Source of the DNA: Acholeplasmataceae bacterium
GTDB taxonomy: Bacteria > Bacillota_I > Bacilli_A > Acholeplasmatales > Acholeplasmataceae
DNA: 5,976 bases
Assembly (NCBI GenBank): GCA_003497445.1
Contig: DNNX01000007.1
Coordinates: 1-5,976 of the forward strand
Reading direction: 5' to 3'
Shown here: piece by piece, positions 1-5,976 of the stretch
Layout of the letters: each line of letters begins with the position of its first letter
How positions within the stretch are numbered: the stretch's first letter is position 1
Position numbers and translations under genes: made by a program
The notes under the pieces: model-generated
What the model was told of the DNA's origin: nothing
Seen by the model: the letters and a program-made list of their open reading frames with translations, nothing else
Database searches by the model: none

Positions 1-1103
1 AAGAGGTTGCTAATAGATTAAAACAATATGACGTTTTAGTCGTCATTGGTATCGGTGGTTCTTACTTAGGTACTAAAGCAGGGCTTCATTTTTTAGAAAC
101 ACCATTTAAACAAACAAAACCTGAGATTCTTTTTGCAGGACATAATATGTCAAGTAATTATATGGTTGAATTATTAAAGTACATTCAAGATAAAAACGTT
201 GCAGTGAATGTCATTTCTAAATCTGGAACGACCACTGAACCTGCCATTGCGTTTAGACTTATTATGGATCAATTAAAAGAAAGATATTCCAAAGAAGACC
301 TTCAATCTAGAATTGTTGCGACAACAGATCAAGCAAGAGGAGCGTTATATCAACTATCTAAAACTGAAGGTTATGATCAATTCGTGATTCCTGATGATGT
401 AGGTGGCAGATATAGTGTATTATCACCGGTGGGTTTATTGCCTTTGGCTGTTGCAGGATATGATATCAATAAAATGCTACAAGGGGCACAAAAAGCATAT
501 CAAGATGCCTCTATAAGTGACCTATCTAAAAATGTGAGTTATCGATATGCCGTGTTAAGATATATGCTTTATCAACAAGGCAAAAAGATTGAGATGCTTG
601 CGAGTTATGAACCCAATATGCAATATGTAAACGAGTGGTGGAAACAACTTTTTGGAGAATCGGAAGGTAAAGAATATAAAGGGTTATTCATTTCGAGTGC
701 GTTGTTTTCAACAGATCTACATTCTCTAGGACAGTATATTCAAGAAGGTGAAAGGCATTTATTTGAAACCATCATTCATATTGATACACCGACAAAAGAT
801 ATCGAAATTCAAAAACAAGACAGCGATTTAGATGGGTTAAATTACCTAGCAGGAAAAACATTATCATATGTGAATACGAAAGCTGAAGAGGGGACACTTT
901 TAGCACATCAAGAAGGACAAGTACCTAACATCGTGCTTCATTTAGAGAATGTAAGTGAAGCATCCTTTGGATATATGATGTATTTCTTTGAAATTGCATG
1001 TGCAATGTCTGCATATTTAATTGATATTAATCCATTTGATCAACCTGGTGTTGAGTCATATAAAAAACATATGTTCCAATTACTCGGTAAGCCTGGATAT
1101 TGA
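1..1103 (+). CDS. pgi: Glucose-6-phosphate isomerase, 3' part (5' end outside window)
   Basis: Cytoplasmic enzyme that interconverts glucose-6-phosphate and fructose-6-phosphate in glycolysis and gluconeogenesis. The reading frame is open from nt 3 (EVANRLKQYDVLVVIGIGGS) to TGA at 1101-1103, giving 366 visible residues. An ATG at 147 lies inside the conserved sugar-isomerase fold and is not the true start. Visible family motifs: the phosphate-binding loop IGIGGS near nt 45, the second phosphate site SKSGTTTEP near nt 216, signature 1 (DDVGGRYSVLSPVG, Arg at 408-410), and signature 2 near the C-terminus (FDQPGVESYKK). Likely catalytic residues by motif position are Glu at 657-659 (FGESEGK), His at 720-722 (TDLHSLGQY) and Lys at 1062-1064. 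Bacillus-type Pgi is about 450 residues, so roughly 70 N-terminal residues are missing. The missing part reflects the window edge and not damage. The stop is 3 nt before tsaE and in the same frame. Confidence 0.97.
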   Translation, partial: EVANRLKQYDVLVVIGIGGSYLGTKAGLHFLETPFKQTKPEILFAGHNMSSNYMVELLKYIQDKNVAVNVISKSGTTTEPAIAFRLIMDQLKERYSKEDLQSRIVATTDQARGALYQLSKTEGYDQFVIPDDVGGRYSVLSPVGLLPLAVAGYDINKMLQGAQKAYQDASISDLSKNVSYRYAVLRYMLYQQGKKIEMLASYEPNMQYVNEWWKQLFGESEGKEYKGLFISSALFSTDLHSLGQYIQEGERHLFETIIHIDTPTKDIEIQKQDSDLDGLNYLAGKTLSYVNTKAEEGTLLAHQEGQVPNIVLHLENVSEASFGYMMYFFEIACAMSAYLIDINPFDQPGVESYKKHMFQLLGKPGY

Positions 1104-1106
1104 TAT

Positions 1107-1565
1107 ATGTTAACCTTCATCACGCAGAATGAGCAAGAAACAGAAGGTTTAGGCTATAAACTTGCCTCTTTTTTGCGTTATGAAGATGCCCCAGTGATCT
1201 TATTAGAAGGCCCGCTTGCTGCAGGAAAAACGACATTTACAAAAGGTATTGGTAAAGCATTAGAGATTACACGCGTCATCAATAGTCCAAGCTATACTAT
1301 TATGAAAGAATATCAGTCTAAAACATCAAATCAACATTTGTATCATTTTGATTTATACCGTTTAGAAGAAAATAATCAAGATTACGATTTAGAAGAATAC
1401 TTGTATTCTGAGGGATTTAAAGTGATTGAATGGCCTTCAAAAGTTCCAAATATTGTTCCAGAACAGTATATCAAAGTAAAGGTTACTTCCATCTCTGAAC
1501 ATAAAAGACAAATAGAAATTTCGTGTCATGCACCTTATTGTACATATTTGGAGGAACGACTATGA
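1107..1565 (+). CDS. tsaE: tRNA t6A biosynthesis ATPase TsaE (YdiB family)
   Basis: Small P-loop ATPase of 152 aa, the usual family length. It binds the TsaB-TsaD heterodimer and, by ATP hydrolysis, resets it between rounds of t6A37 formation on tRNA. Visible motifs: Walker A G35-P-L-A-A-G-K41-T42-T43, switch-like SPSYTI at 60-65 (family SPTF), HFDLYRL at 80-86 with the conserved Asp82, and VIEW at 106-109 (Glu108). The more usual Walker A in this family is GDLGAGKTT, so positions 2 and 4 are changed (D to P, G to A). The residues that match the general GxxxxGKT rule are kept. The start ATG is the only sensible one, 3 nt after the pgi stop. Only a weak GGA (1095-1097) precedes it, so translation probably depends on ribosomes arriving from pgi. 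The 3' end overlaps tsaB by ATGA. Confidence 0.94.
   Translation: MLTFITQNEQETEGLGYKLASFLRYEDAPVILLEGPLAAGKTTFTKGIGKALEITRVINSPSYTIMKEYQSKTSNQHLYHFDLYRLEENNQDYDLEEYLYSEGFKVIEWPSKVPNIVPEQYIKVKVTSISEHKRQIEISCHAPYCTYLEERL
1550..1554 (+). promoter_or_regulatory. Ribosome binding site that fixes the tsaB start
   Basis: A perfect GGAGG lies 7 nt before the ATG at 1562, inside the last codons of tsaE. It supports 1562 over the in-frame ATG at 1523, which would add 13 residues (MSCTLLYIFGGTT) that have no counterpart before the universally N-terminal LYIDTST strand of TsaB and would lengthen the overlap with tsaE to 43 nt. Confidence 0.85.
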
Positions 1566-2146
1566 AAAAACTATACATCGATACCTCTACAGATGTTATG
1601 TATATCATATTGGCTGATAAAAATGAAACGATCGACATTGCTAAATACTTGGGAAAACGGGATCATGCGACATTTTTAGTAGATCGTATCGATCAAATGT
1701 TAAGTAAACATCATCTTAAACTAGATGACCTTTCAGAAATTATCGTAGGCGAAGGACCAGGTTCATATACGGGCATTAGAGTTTCAGCAACTGTAAGTAA
1801 AACGTTATCTTATGCAAAAAAGATACCACTTTTTGCGGTATCGAGTTTGATATTTTTAACATCAGGATATAAAGGAAAGATCTCAGCATTTCATGATGCA
1901 AGGAGAGGACATGTTTTTGCTTGCATTTATGAACATGACCAAGTTTTAATGAAGAGTCAGTACATCCTTTTAGAAGATGCGATCAAGCATACCCTCTATA
2001 AGAATTCACTTCTTGTTTATATCCATGAAGACCAAGGAAAAATCAATATCGAAATCATTGACGCACACAAATATAAAGTAAAAGATATACACATGTTTGA
2101 ACCAAACTACGCGAGAATAACAGAGGCAGAAATCAATGCAAGTTAG
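1562..2146 (+). CDS. tsaB: tRNA t6A biosynthesis protein TsaB (YdiC/YeaZ family)
   Basis: Non-catalytic ASKHA-fold partner that dimerises with TsaD and scaffolds the TsaBDE complex for threonylcarbamoylation of tRNA A37. With the start at 1562 the protein has 194 residues. It opens with the beta-strand KKLYIDTST. RDHA at 33-36 matches the family His-containing helix start. GEGPGSYTGIRV at 63-74 is the diagnostic TsaB motif, followed by the SAT..K helix involved in the TsaD interface. HDARRGHVFA lies at 111-120 and PNYAR at 181-185 near the C-terminus. The family is usually around 215-240 residues, so the C-terminal half is compact, but all landmark motifs are in order and there is no sign of a frameshift. 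The gene shares ATGA with the tsaE stop (1562-1565) and overlaps rimI by 11 nt, which implies coupled translation and matched subunit supply. Confidence 0.92.
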   Translation: MKKLYIDTSTDVMYIILADKNETIDIAKYLGKRDHATFLVDRIDQMLSKHHLKLDDLSEIIVGEGPGSYTGIRVSATVSKTLSYAKKIPLFAVSSLIFLTSGYKGKISAFHDARRGHVFACIYEHDQVLMKSQYILLEDAIKHTLYKNSLLVYIHEDQGKINIEIIDAHKYKVKDIHMFEPNYARITEAEINAS

Positions 2147-2588
2147 AAAAGCAGTAATAGAGGATATAGAAACAATTGTATCCATAGAAGAAAGCGCACT
2201 TCAAACATCTTTAGGTATGCTTTTTTTTAGACAAGAGTTTTTAACAAATCCTTTTGCAAATTACTACTTAGTAGAAGATCAAGGTGTTGGTATTGGTTAT
2301 ATTGGTATACGCGTTGTTGATGATCATGGCGAAATACTTAATTTTGCTGTTTATAAAGAAAAACAAAGACAAGGATACGGGAAACATTTATTTGAGCATG
2401 TATTAAAAGAGATGCTTTCTTTGGGCGTTATGAGTATGTCACTTGAAGTGCGCAAATCGAATCAGGTTGCGATTGGATTTTATCAGCAATACGGATTTGT
2501 TGAATCATATTTAAGACCTAATTATTATCAAAATGAAGATGCTGTTGTTTATATAAAGGAATTTAAAGATGATTATATTAGCAATTGA
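2136..2588 (+). CDS. rimI: GNAT N-acetyltransferase, RimI family (YdiD-like)
   Basis: GNAT-fold acetyl-CoA-dependent enzyme of 150 aa. RimI proteins acetylate the alpha-amino group of ribosomal protein S18 and of some other proteins. Visible: the acetyl-CoA pyrophosphate loop Q77-R-Q-G-Y-G82 followed by an amphipathic helix, LEVRKSN at 103-109 (Glu104 matches the proposed general base in LEVRASN of E. coli RimI), GFYQQYGF at 114-121 (Tyr116 matches the proposed general acid), and the family C-terminal RPNYYQNEDAVV at 127-138. The N-terminal FPWS motif seen in many RimI proteins is absent; ALQTSLGMLFFRQEF stands in that place, so substrate preference may differ. An AGAGG at 2122-2126 lies 9 nt before the ATG, and the start is nested in the last codons of tsaB. 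The location between tsaB and tsaD is the common Firmicute arrangement and supports RimI over a generic GNAT. A T8 run at 2221-2228 falls in codons 29-31. Confidence 0.88.
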   Translation: MQVRKAVIEDIETIVSIEESALQTSLGMLFFRQEFLTNPFANYYLVEDQGVGIGYIGIRVVDDHGEILNFAVYKEKQRQGYGKHLFEHVLKEMLSLGVMSMSLEVRKSNQVAIGFYQQYGFVESYLRPNYYQNEDAVVYIKEFKDDYISN

Positions 2589-3552
2589 AAGTAGTTGTGA
2601 TGAAACGAGTGTTGCAATCTTAGAAAATGAACGTAACGTATTATCACATGCGCTTGTTTCTCAAATTGACATATTTAAATCTTTTGGTGGGGTTGTCCCT
2701 GAAATGGCATCAAGAAACCATGTTCCAGTAATTACTCGACTCATACAAAAGGCAATTAGTGATACAAACATCGACATCAAAGATATTAATGCTGTTGCAG
2801 TTACTAAGGGACCAGGATTAATTGGATCACTACTTGTTGGTATTAATGCAGCTACCGCATTTGCATATGCACATAACATACCACTCATTGGCATCAACCA
2901 CTTAGCAGGACATATTTATTCTGCGAATGTTATTAAGCCCTTTAAATTTCCGTTAATTGCACTCTTGATTTCAGGCGGTCATACTGAACTGATATATATG
3001 CAAGATCACATGCAATTTGAAATCATCGGAGAAACGCTTGATGATGCTGTTGGAGAAGCATATGATAAAGTTGCCAAAATGTTAGGGCTTGGATATCCTG
3101 GAGGACCACTCATTGATCAAAAAGCAATTCTTGGGAAAGACACATATAAATTGCCTAGACCTAGACTTGAAAGTCAGGGATTAAACTTTAGTTTTTCTGG
3201 TCTTAAAAGTTCAGTTGCAAATATTGTAGGCAAAGAAAAAGAAAACATTCAAATCAATAATATGTGTGCATCATTTCAAACCGCAGTTTTAGATGTGATT
3301 GACTTTAAATTAGAAAAAGCTTTTAGTCTTCATGATGTAGAACAACTTCTTGTTGTTGGTGGTGTTGCTGCAAACAAAGGATTAAGACAAATGTTACAAG
3401 ATAGATATGGGCATAAAGATATTGTGATTCCCCCCTTAAATATTTGTACAGACAACGCGATTATGATTGCTGCTGCAGCCTATCACCAACTTAAATATCA
3501 AAAACAAACCGATACATATATACTCGGCGGTCAGGCAAACTTATCACTATAA
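2569..3552 (+). CDS. tsaD: tRNA N6-adenosine threonylcarbamoyltransferase TsaD (Kae1/YgjD family)
   Basis: Catalytic subunit of the t6A machinery. It transfers the threonylcarbamoyl group from TC-AMP to N6 of A37 in tRNAs that read ANN codons. The protein has 327 residues, close to the family's usual 330-345. Motifs in order: MIILAIESSCDETSVAIL at the N-terminus, GGVVPEMASRNH at 40-51, GPGLIGSLLVG at 81-91, the metal ligands in NHLAGH (His111 and His115), SGGHTEL at 135-141, ETLDDAVGEAYDKVAKMLGL at 155-174, PGGP at 177-180, FSFSGLKS at 207-214, VVGGVAANKGLR at 262-273, and CTDNAIMIAAA with the third metal ligand Asp295. All key residues are present, so the enzyme should be active. The start is supported by AAAGGA at 2555-2560, 8 nt upstream. 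The ATG lies 20 nt inside rimI. TsaC, which makes TC-AMP, is not in the window. Confidence 0.98.
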   Translation: MIILAIESSCDETSVAILENERNVLSHALVSQIDIFKSFGGVVPEMASRNHVPVITRLIQKAISDTNIDIKDINAVAVTKGPGLIGSLLVGINAATAFAYAHNIPLIGINHLAGHIYSANVIKPFKFPLIALLISGGHTELIYMQDHMQFEIIGETLDDAVGEAYDKVAKMLGLGYPGGPLIDQKAILGKDTYKLPRPRLESQGLNFSFSGLKSSVANIVGKEKENIQINNMCASFQTAVLDVIDFKLEKAFSLHDVEQLLVVGGVAANKGLRQMLQDRYGHKDIVIPPLNICTDNAIMIAAAAYHQLKYQKQTDTYILGGQANLSL

Positions 3553-3553
3553 A

Positions 3554-3559
3554 AAGGAG
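3554..3559 (+). promoter_or_regulatory. Strong ribosome binding site of the membrane-protein gene
   Basis: AAGGAG within the 12-nt gap after the tsaD stop, 5 nt before the ATG at 3565. It supports that start over the in-frame ATG four codons later (3577, 17 nt away). It also argues that the following open frame is a translated gene. Confidence 0.8.
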
Positions 3560-3564
3560 TCGTT

Positions 3565-5193
3565 ATGTTCTTTTTAATGAAAATTGTATTTAAATATATT
3601 CTTTTACCAATCTTGATTTCCTTAATCATTCCAGTGATTTTTCTCATTGCAATGTACCAACCAATGGATCCGTATTATAAAGATAATGATCAATTAGAAA
3701 CACTCGTTTTTAATGAAGTCATATCTGATGGGTTTGAAATGTATGCACAAGTCAACGAATCAGAGTCACCTTTATCCTTTTCAATCAATGAGAATCAAGT
3801 CAATCAATATATGTTTGACGTGTTAAAAACAACGAATGCATCATTTGATACAAGTCGCACATATGTGATTGAAGAAACTCAGTTTGGTTATGCTGGAAGT
3901 TGGTTTTTATTTGATGATGATGCTATCGAACTGGTATCTAAACTTGATGTTTTTGTCATTCCAAACTTTAATTATCAAACATCTCTTAGAATTGTATTTG
4001 ATATTGATTTTGATGGTGACATCATGACACTTCAAATCAAAAACATATACATAGGAAATCTTCCTATATTGTGGATGCTTGATGTTGCTGTATTTGGATT
4101 AAATCTTGCAGGGATTGATTTAGTAGAAGAAATTTCGAACTTGCTGAATCAGTTTGGTACATATCAACACGAAGAAAAAATACTTTCATTGAGTGTCTCT
4201 GATGTATTAAACCAACAAATAAACGATAATGAGACATCTGAATTTATCACGGTGTTGCTGAGCAATCTTCAGCAAAATGATTTATTTGAAATTGAATCAG
4301 AGGCATCATCATTATCTTTTGTTATTCATTTAGAAAAGCTATCCGATTTAACGGAACCCATAGATATGTTTCAATTCAGTGATATTCAATCTTTTGATCA
4401 GGCAACGACACAACTTTTTGAGTCCATTAATTATGTTGAATTATTTCAATCAGTTGTTACTCGAGATGAAAATGTATCAACATATGCTATTTCAATAGAT
4501 GCGAACGATATAAACCCCTTGTTATTTGTTGCAACAAATGATTTGTTTCCAATCTTATTTGACGTTAGCGGTTTTCGTATAGAAATGCAGCATCCTTATG
4601 TCGAAATTGATAACGAGATTTTGTTAAACGTCCCGTTAAGACTCTTTGATGAAAATAACAATGTAGTATTTCAAACCATCATACAACTAGAAACAGAATT
4701 ATTGTTTGAAAACAACCAATCCGTGATGTCATTAAAGGGATTATACATAGGAGATAGTGATTTTGATCAAGCTTTTGTTTATCAAATACTTATGATTGCA
4801 CAACTCCCAATTGACAATAATGCAATTGATATAACGGATATTATGTCTATTCTCACAAACCAACTACCGATTGAAACAATATTAACTCAAGGTAATAATC
4901 TTGTGTTAGAAGTTGAAGCAGCAACATTAATTCCTATTGAAACACAACTTGATGATATCGAGTTAATCGTGGATGCATTATCAGATATTGAGGCCTTACC
5001 AGATGATATTCAAGCATCATTAGACGGCATTGTTGCTGCGATTCAAACAAATGATTCAGCTGCAATAAATGATGCATTTGAAGATTTTTCAGAAATCTAT
5101 GATGCGTTAGATGATACAATCAGAAGTGAGATAGAAAGCATTATCTTTGATTATATTGAGGACACCGTAATTATCGATTCTATATTAAATTAA
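3565..5193 (+). CDS. Membrane-anchored extracytoplasmic protein with repeated YpmS-like units, function unknown
   Basis: I do not recognise this 542-aa protein with certainty. Residues 11-31 form one hydrophobic segment preceded by Lys6 and Lys10, which predicts a signal anchor with the N-terminus inside and the rest outside. There is no cysteine, hence no lipobox. Residues 70-200 alternate short hydrophobic strands with polar turns: SFSINENQVNQYM (71-83), LRIVFDIDFDGDIMTLQIKN (141-160), IYIGNLPI (161-168), then a helix. This order resembles the YpmS/DUF2140 type of Firmicute membrane protein (weak, by eye). A diverged copy seems to occupy 305-450: YAISIDANDINPLL (307-320), PLRLFDENNNVVFQTIIQLE (357-376), SLKGLYIGD (389-397), then a helix. 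Residues 455-542 are strongly acidic, rich in D, I and A, and probably helical. After residue 260 Lys and Arg are rare. The gene lies 12 nt after tsaD and 19 nt before glnS and ends in a double stop (TAATAA). A role in envelope lipid or surface biology is only a guess. Confidence 0.8.
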   Translation: MFFLMKIVFKYILLPILISLIIPVIFLIAMYQPMDPYYKDNDQLETLVFNEVISDGFEMYAQVNESESPLSFSINENQVNQYMFDVLKTTNASFDTSRTYVIEETQFGYAGSWFLFDDDAIELVSKLDVFVIPNFNYQTSLRIVFDIDFDGDIMTLQIKNIYIGNLPILWMLDVAVFGLNLAGIDLVEEISNLLNQFGTYQHEEKILSLSVSDVLNQQINDNETSEFITVLLSNLQQNDLFEIESEASSLSFVIHLEKLSDLTEPIDMFQFSDIQSFDQATTQLFESINYVELFQSVVTRDENVSTYAISIDANDINPLLFVATNDLFPILFDVSGFRIEMQHPYVEIDNEILLNVPLRLFDENNNVVFQTIIQLETELLFENNQSVMSLKGLYIGDSDFDQAFVYQILMIAQLPIDNNAIDITDIMSILTNQLPIETILTQGNNLVLEVEAATLIPIETQLDDIELIVDALSDIEALPDDIQASLDGIVAAIQTNDSAAINDAFEDFSEIYDALDDTIRSEIESIIFDYIEDTVIIDSILN

Positions 5194-5195
5194 TA

Positions 5196-5216
5196 ATGAA
5201 AGTAGAAAGCTTATGA
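5196..5216 (+). other. Six-codon open frame ending on the glnS start (uncertain)
   Basis: ATG at 5196 opens a six-codon frame (MKVESL) whose TGA (5214-5216) overlaps the glnS ATG as ATGA. It begins right after the double stop of the preceding gene. It could carry terminating ribosomes to the weakly marked glnS start. A frame this short arises easily by chance, so this is a noted possibility and not a gene call. Confidence 0.15.
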
Positions 5217-5976
5217 GTATACAATCAAACTTTATTAAATCTATCATGGAAACAGATTTAGAAACAAAAAAACATTCAGAAATCGTCACAAGATTTCCTC
5301 CTGAACCAAATGGGTTTTTACATATTGGTCATGCGCGTGCAATCGTTACGAATTTTGAACTTGCAAAATCTTTTGGAGGAAAAACAAACCTTCGATTCGA
5401 CGATACAAACCCCTCTAAAGAAGACGATATATTTGTTCAAAATATCATTTCAGATATACGCTGGTTAGGATATGAACCTGACGGTATCTATTATGCTTCA
5501 GATTACTTTGAAGAAATGTATGCTCGTGCATGCATTCTTATTAAAAAAGGACTTGCTTATGTAGACGAATCAAGTCCAGAAGAAATCAAAGATATGCGTG
5601 GTACTACCGGTACAAAAGGTGTAGAATCACCTTACAGAAATCGACCAATTGAAGAAAGCATGATGCTTTTTCAAGCGATGAAAGATGGGAAAAAAGAAGA
5701 GGGATCATGTGTCTTACGAGCAAAAATTGATATGACGAGTCCAAACATGAACATGAGAGATCCAGTCATATACCGTATTTCTTTTGACCATCACCATCAC
5801 AGAGGAAATGATTGGGTGATTTATCCTATGTATGATTTTGCACATCCAATTGAAGATGCGATTGAAGGTATTACGCATTCACTTTGTAGTTTAGAGTTTG
5901 AAGATCATCGTCCGCTTTATGATTGGGTCGTTCGCGAGACAGAAATGCCAAAAGTTCCAAGACAAATTGAATTTGG
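5213..5976 (+). CDS. glnS: Glutaminyl-tRNA synthetase, 5' part (3' end outside window)
   Basis: Class I aminoacyl-tRNA synthetase that attaches glutamine to tRNA-Gln in the cytoplasm with ATP. The first 254 residues are visible and the frame stays open to the window edge; bacterial GlnRS is about 550 residues. Visible: TRFPPEPNGFLHIGHA with the HIGH signature at 37-40, RFDDTNP at 61-67, the SPYRNRPIEE segment (139-148), CVLRAKIDM at 166-174 and MRDPVIYRI at 181-189, then YPMYDFAHPIEDAIEGITHS at 204-223 and SLEFEDHRPLYDWVV at 226-240. These match GlnRS (for example E. coli RAKIDMASP and CTLEFQDNRRLYDWV) and separate it from GluRS. The KMSKS-type loop and the anticodon-binding beta-barrels lie beyond the window. 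The start is supported by homology at the N-terminus, since the upstream Shine-Dalgarno match (AGAAAG, 5204-5209) is weak. Confidence 0.97.
   Translation, partial: MSIQSNFIKSIMETDLETKKHSEIVTRFPPEPNGFLHIGHARAIVTNFELAKSFGGKTNLRFDDTNPSKEDDIFVQNIISDIRWLGYEPDGIYYASDYFEEMYARACILIKKGLAYVDESSPEEIKDMRGTTGTKGVESPYRNRPIEESMMLFQAMKDGKKEEGSCVLRAKIDMTSPNMNMRDPVIYRISFDHHHHRGNDWVIYPMYDFAHPIEDAIEGITHSLCSLEFEDHRPLYDWVVRETEMPKVPRQIEF

Noticed and set aside
1523..1561. Upstream ATG extending tsaB by 13 residues
   Set aside because: No Shine-Dalgarno precedes it, the added residues fall before the conserved N-terminal strand, and a perfect GGAGG marks the ATG at 1562.
2661..2897. Minus-strand open frame of 78 codons inside tsaD
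   Set aside because: It is fully antisense to a strongly conserved part of tsaD, has no recognisable motif and is best explained as a shadow frame.
3153..3164. Tandem CCTAGA hexamers
   Set aside because: They encode the PRPR stretch of TsaD, near a conserved position of the family; two copies are not a meaningful repeat.
4934..5119. Minus-strand open frame of 61 codons inside the membrane-protein gene
   Set aside because: Its His/Leu/Gln-rich product is what the reverse of an Asp/Ile-rich coding strand gives; there is no RBS or family motif.
5156..5186. Possible promoter before glnS (TTGAGG, 19-nt spacing, TATATT)
   Set aside because: The -35 match is weak, the spacing is long, and such matches are frequent by chance in AT-rich coding sequence.
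5783..5802. Run of four His codons in glnS, resembling a tag
   Set aside because: It sits in the middle of the catalytic domain where E. coli GlnRS has AEHHQTG, so it is natural variation within a conserved segment.

Overview
The window is a dense, single-direction stretch of bacterial chromosome carrying housekeeping genes. It has an AT-rich, low-GC look. Strong AAGGAG/GGAGG-type ribosome binding sites precede several genes. Trp is written TGG, and TGA ends three of the genes (pgi, tsaE, rimI), so the standard bacterial code applies and not the Mycoplasma TGA=Trp code. The Bacillus-type Pgi, the tsaE-tsaB-rimI-tsaD order known from Bacillus (ydiB-ydiC-ydiD-ydiE) and the base composition suggest a low-GC Firmicute or an Acholeplasma/Izemoplasma-like relative. 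That placement is an inference and the genus cannot be read from the window.

Layout, all on the + strand: the 3' part of pgi (glucose-6-phosphate isomerase; 5' end outside the window), tsaE, tsaB, rimI, tsaD, a 542-codon gene for a membrane-anchored, probably extracytoplasmic protein that I do not recognise firmly, and the 5' part of glnS (glutaminyl-tRNA synthetase; 3' end outside the window). Junctions are very tight: 3 nt, 4-nt overlap, 11-nt overlap, 20-nt overlap, 12 nt and 19 nt. No intergenic stretch is longer than 20 nt, and no intrinsic terminator or convincing promoter is visible, so one transcription unit is likely across the window. No RNA gene, insertion sequence, CRISPR array or attachment site is visible.

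TsaB, TsaD and TsaE together form the bacterial complex that transfers threonylcarbamoyl from threonylcarbamoyl-AMP to A37 of tRNAs reading ANN codons (t6A). The TsaC/YwlC enzyme that makes the intermediate is not here. RimI is the protein N-acetyltransferase that commonly sits inside this operon. GlnRS adds a second tRNA function, and Pgi is a glycolytic enzyme with no obvious mechanistic link.

The least understood object is the membrane protein between tsaD and glnS. It has an N-terminal anchor, at least two diverged copies of a YpmS-like beta-rich unit and a very acidic helical tail. Nothing else departs strongly from ordinary chromosomal housekeeping content, and I see no clear undescribed system.
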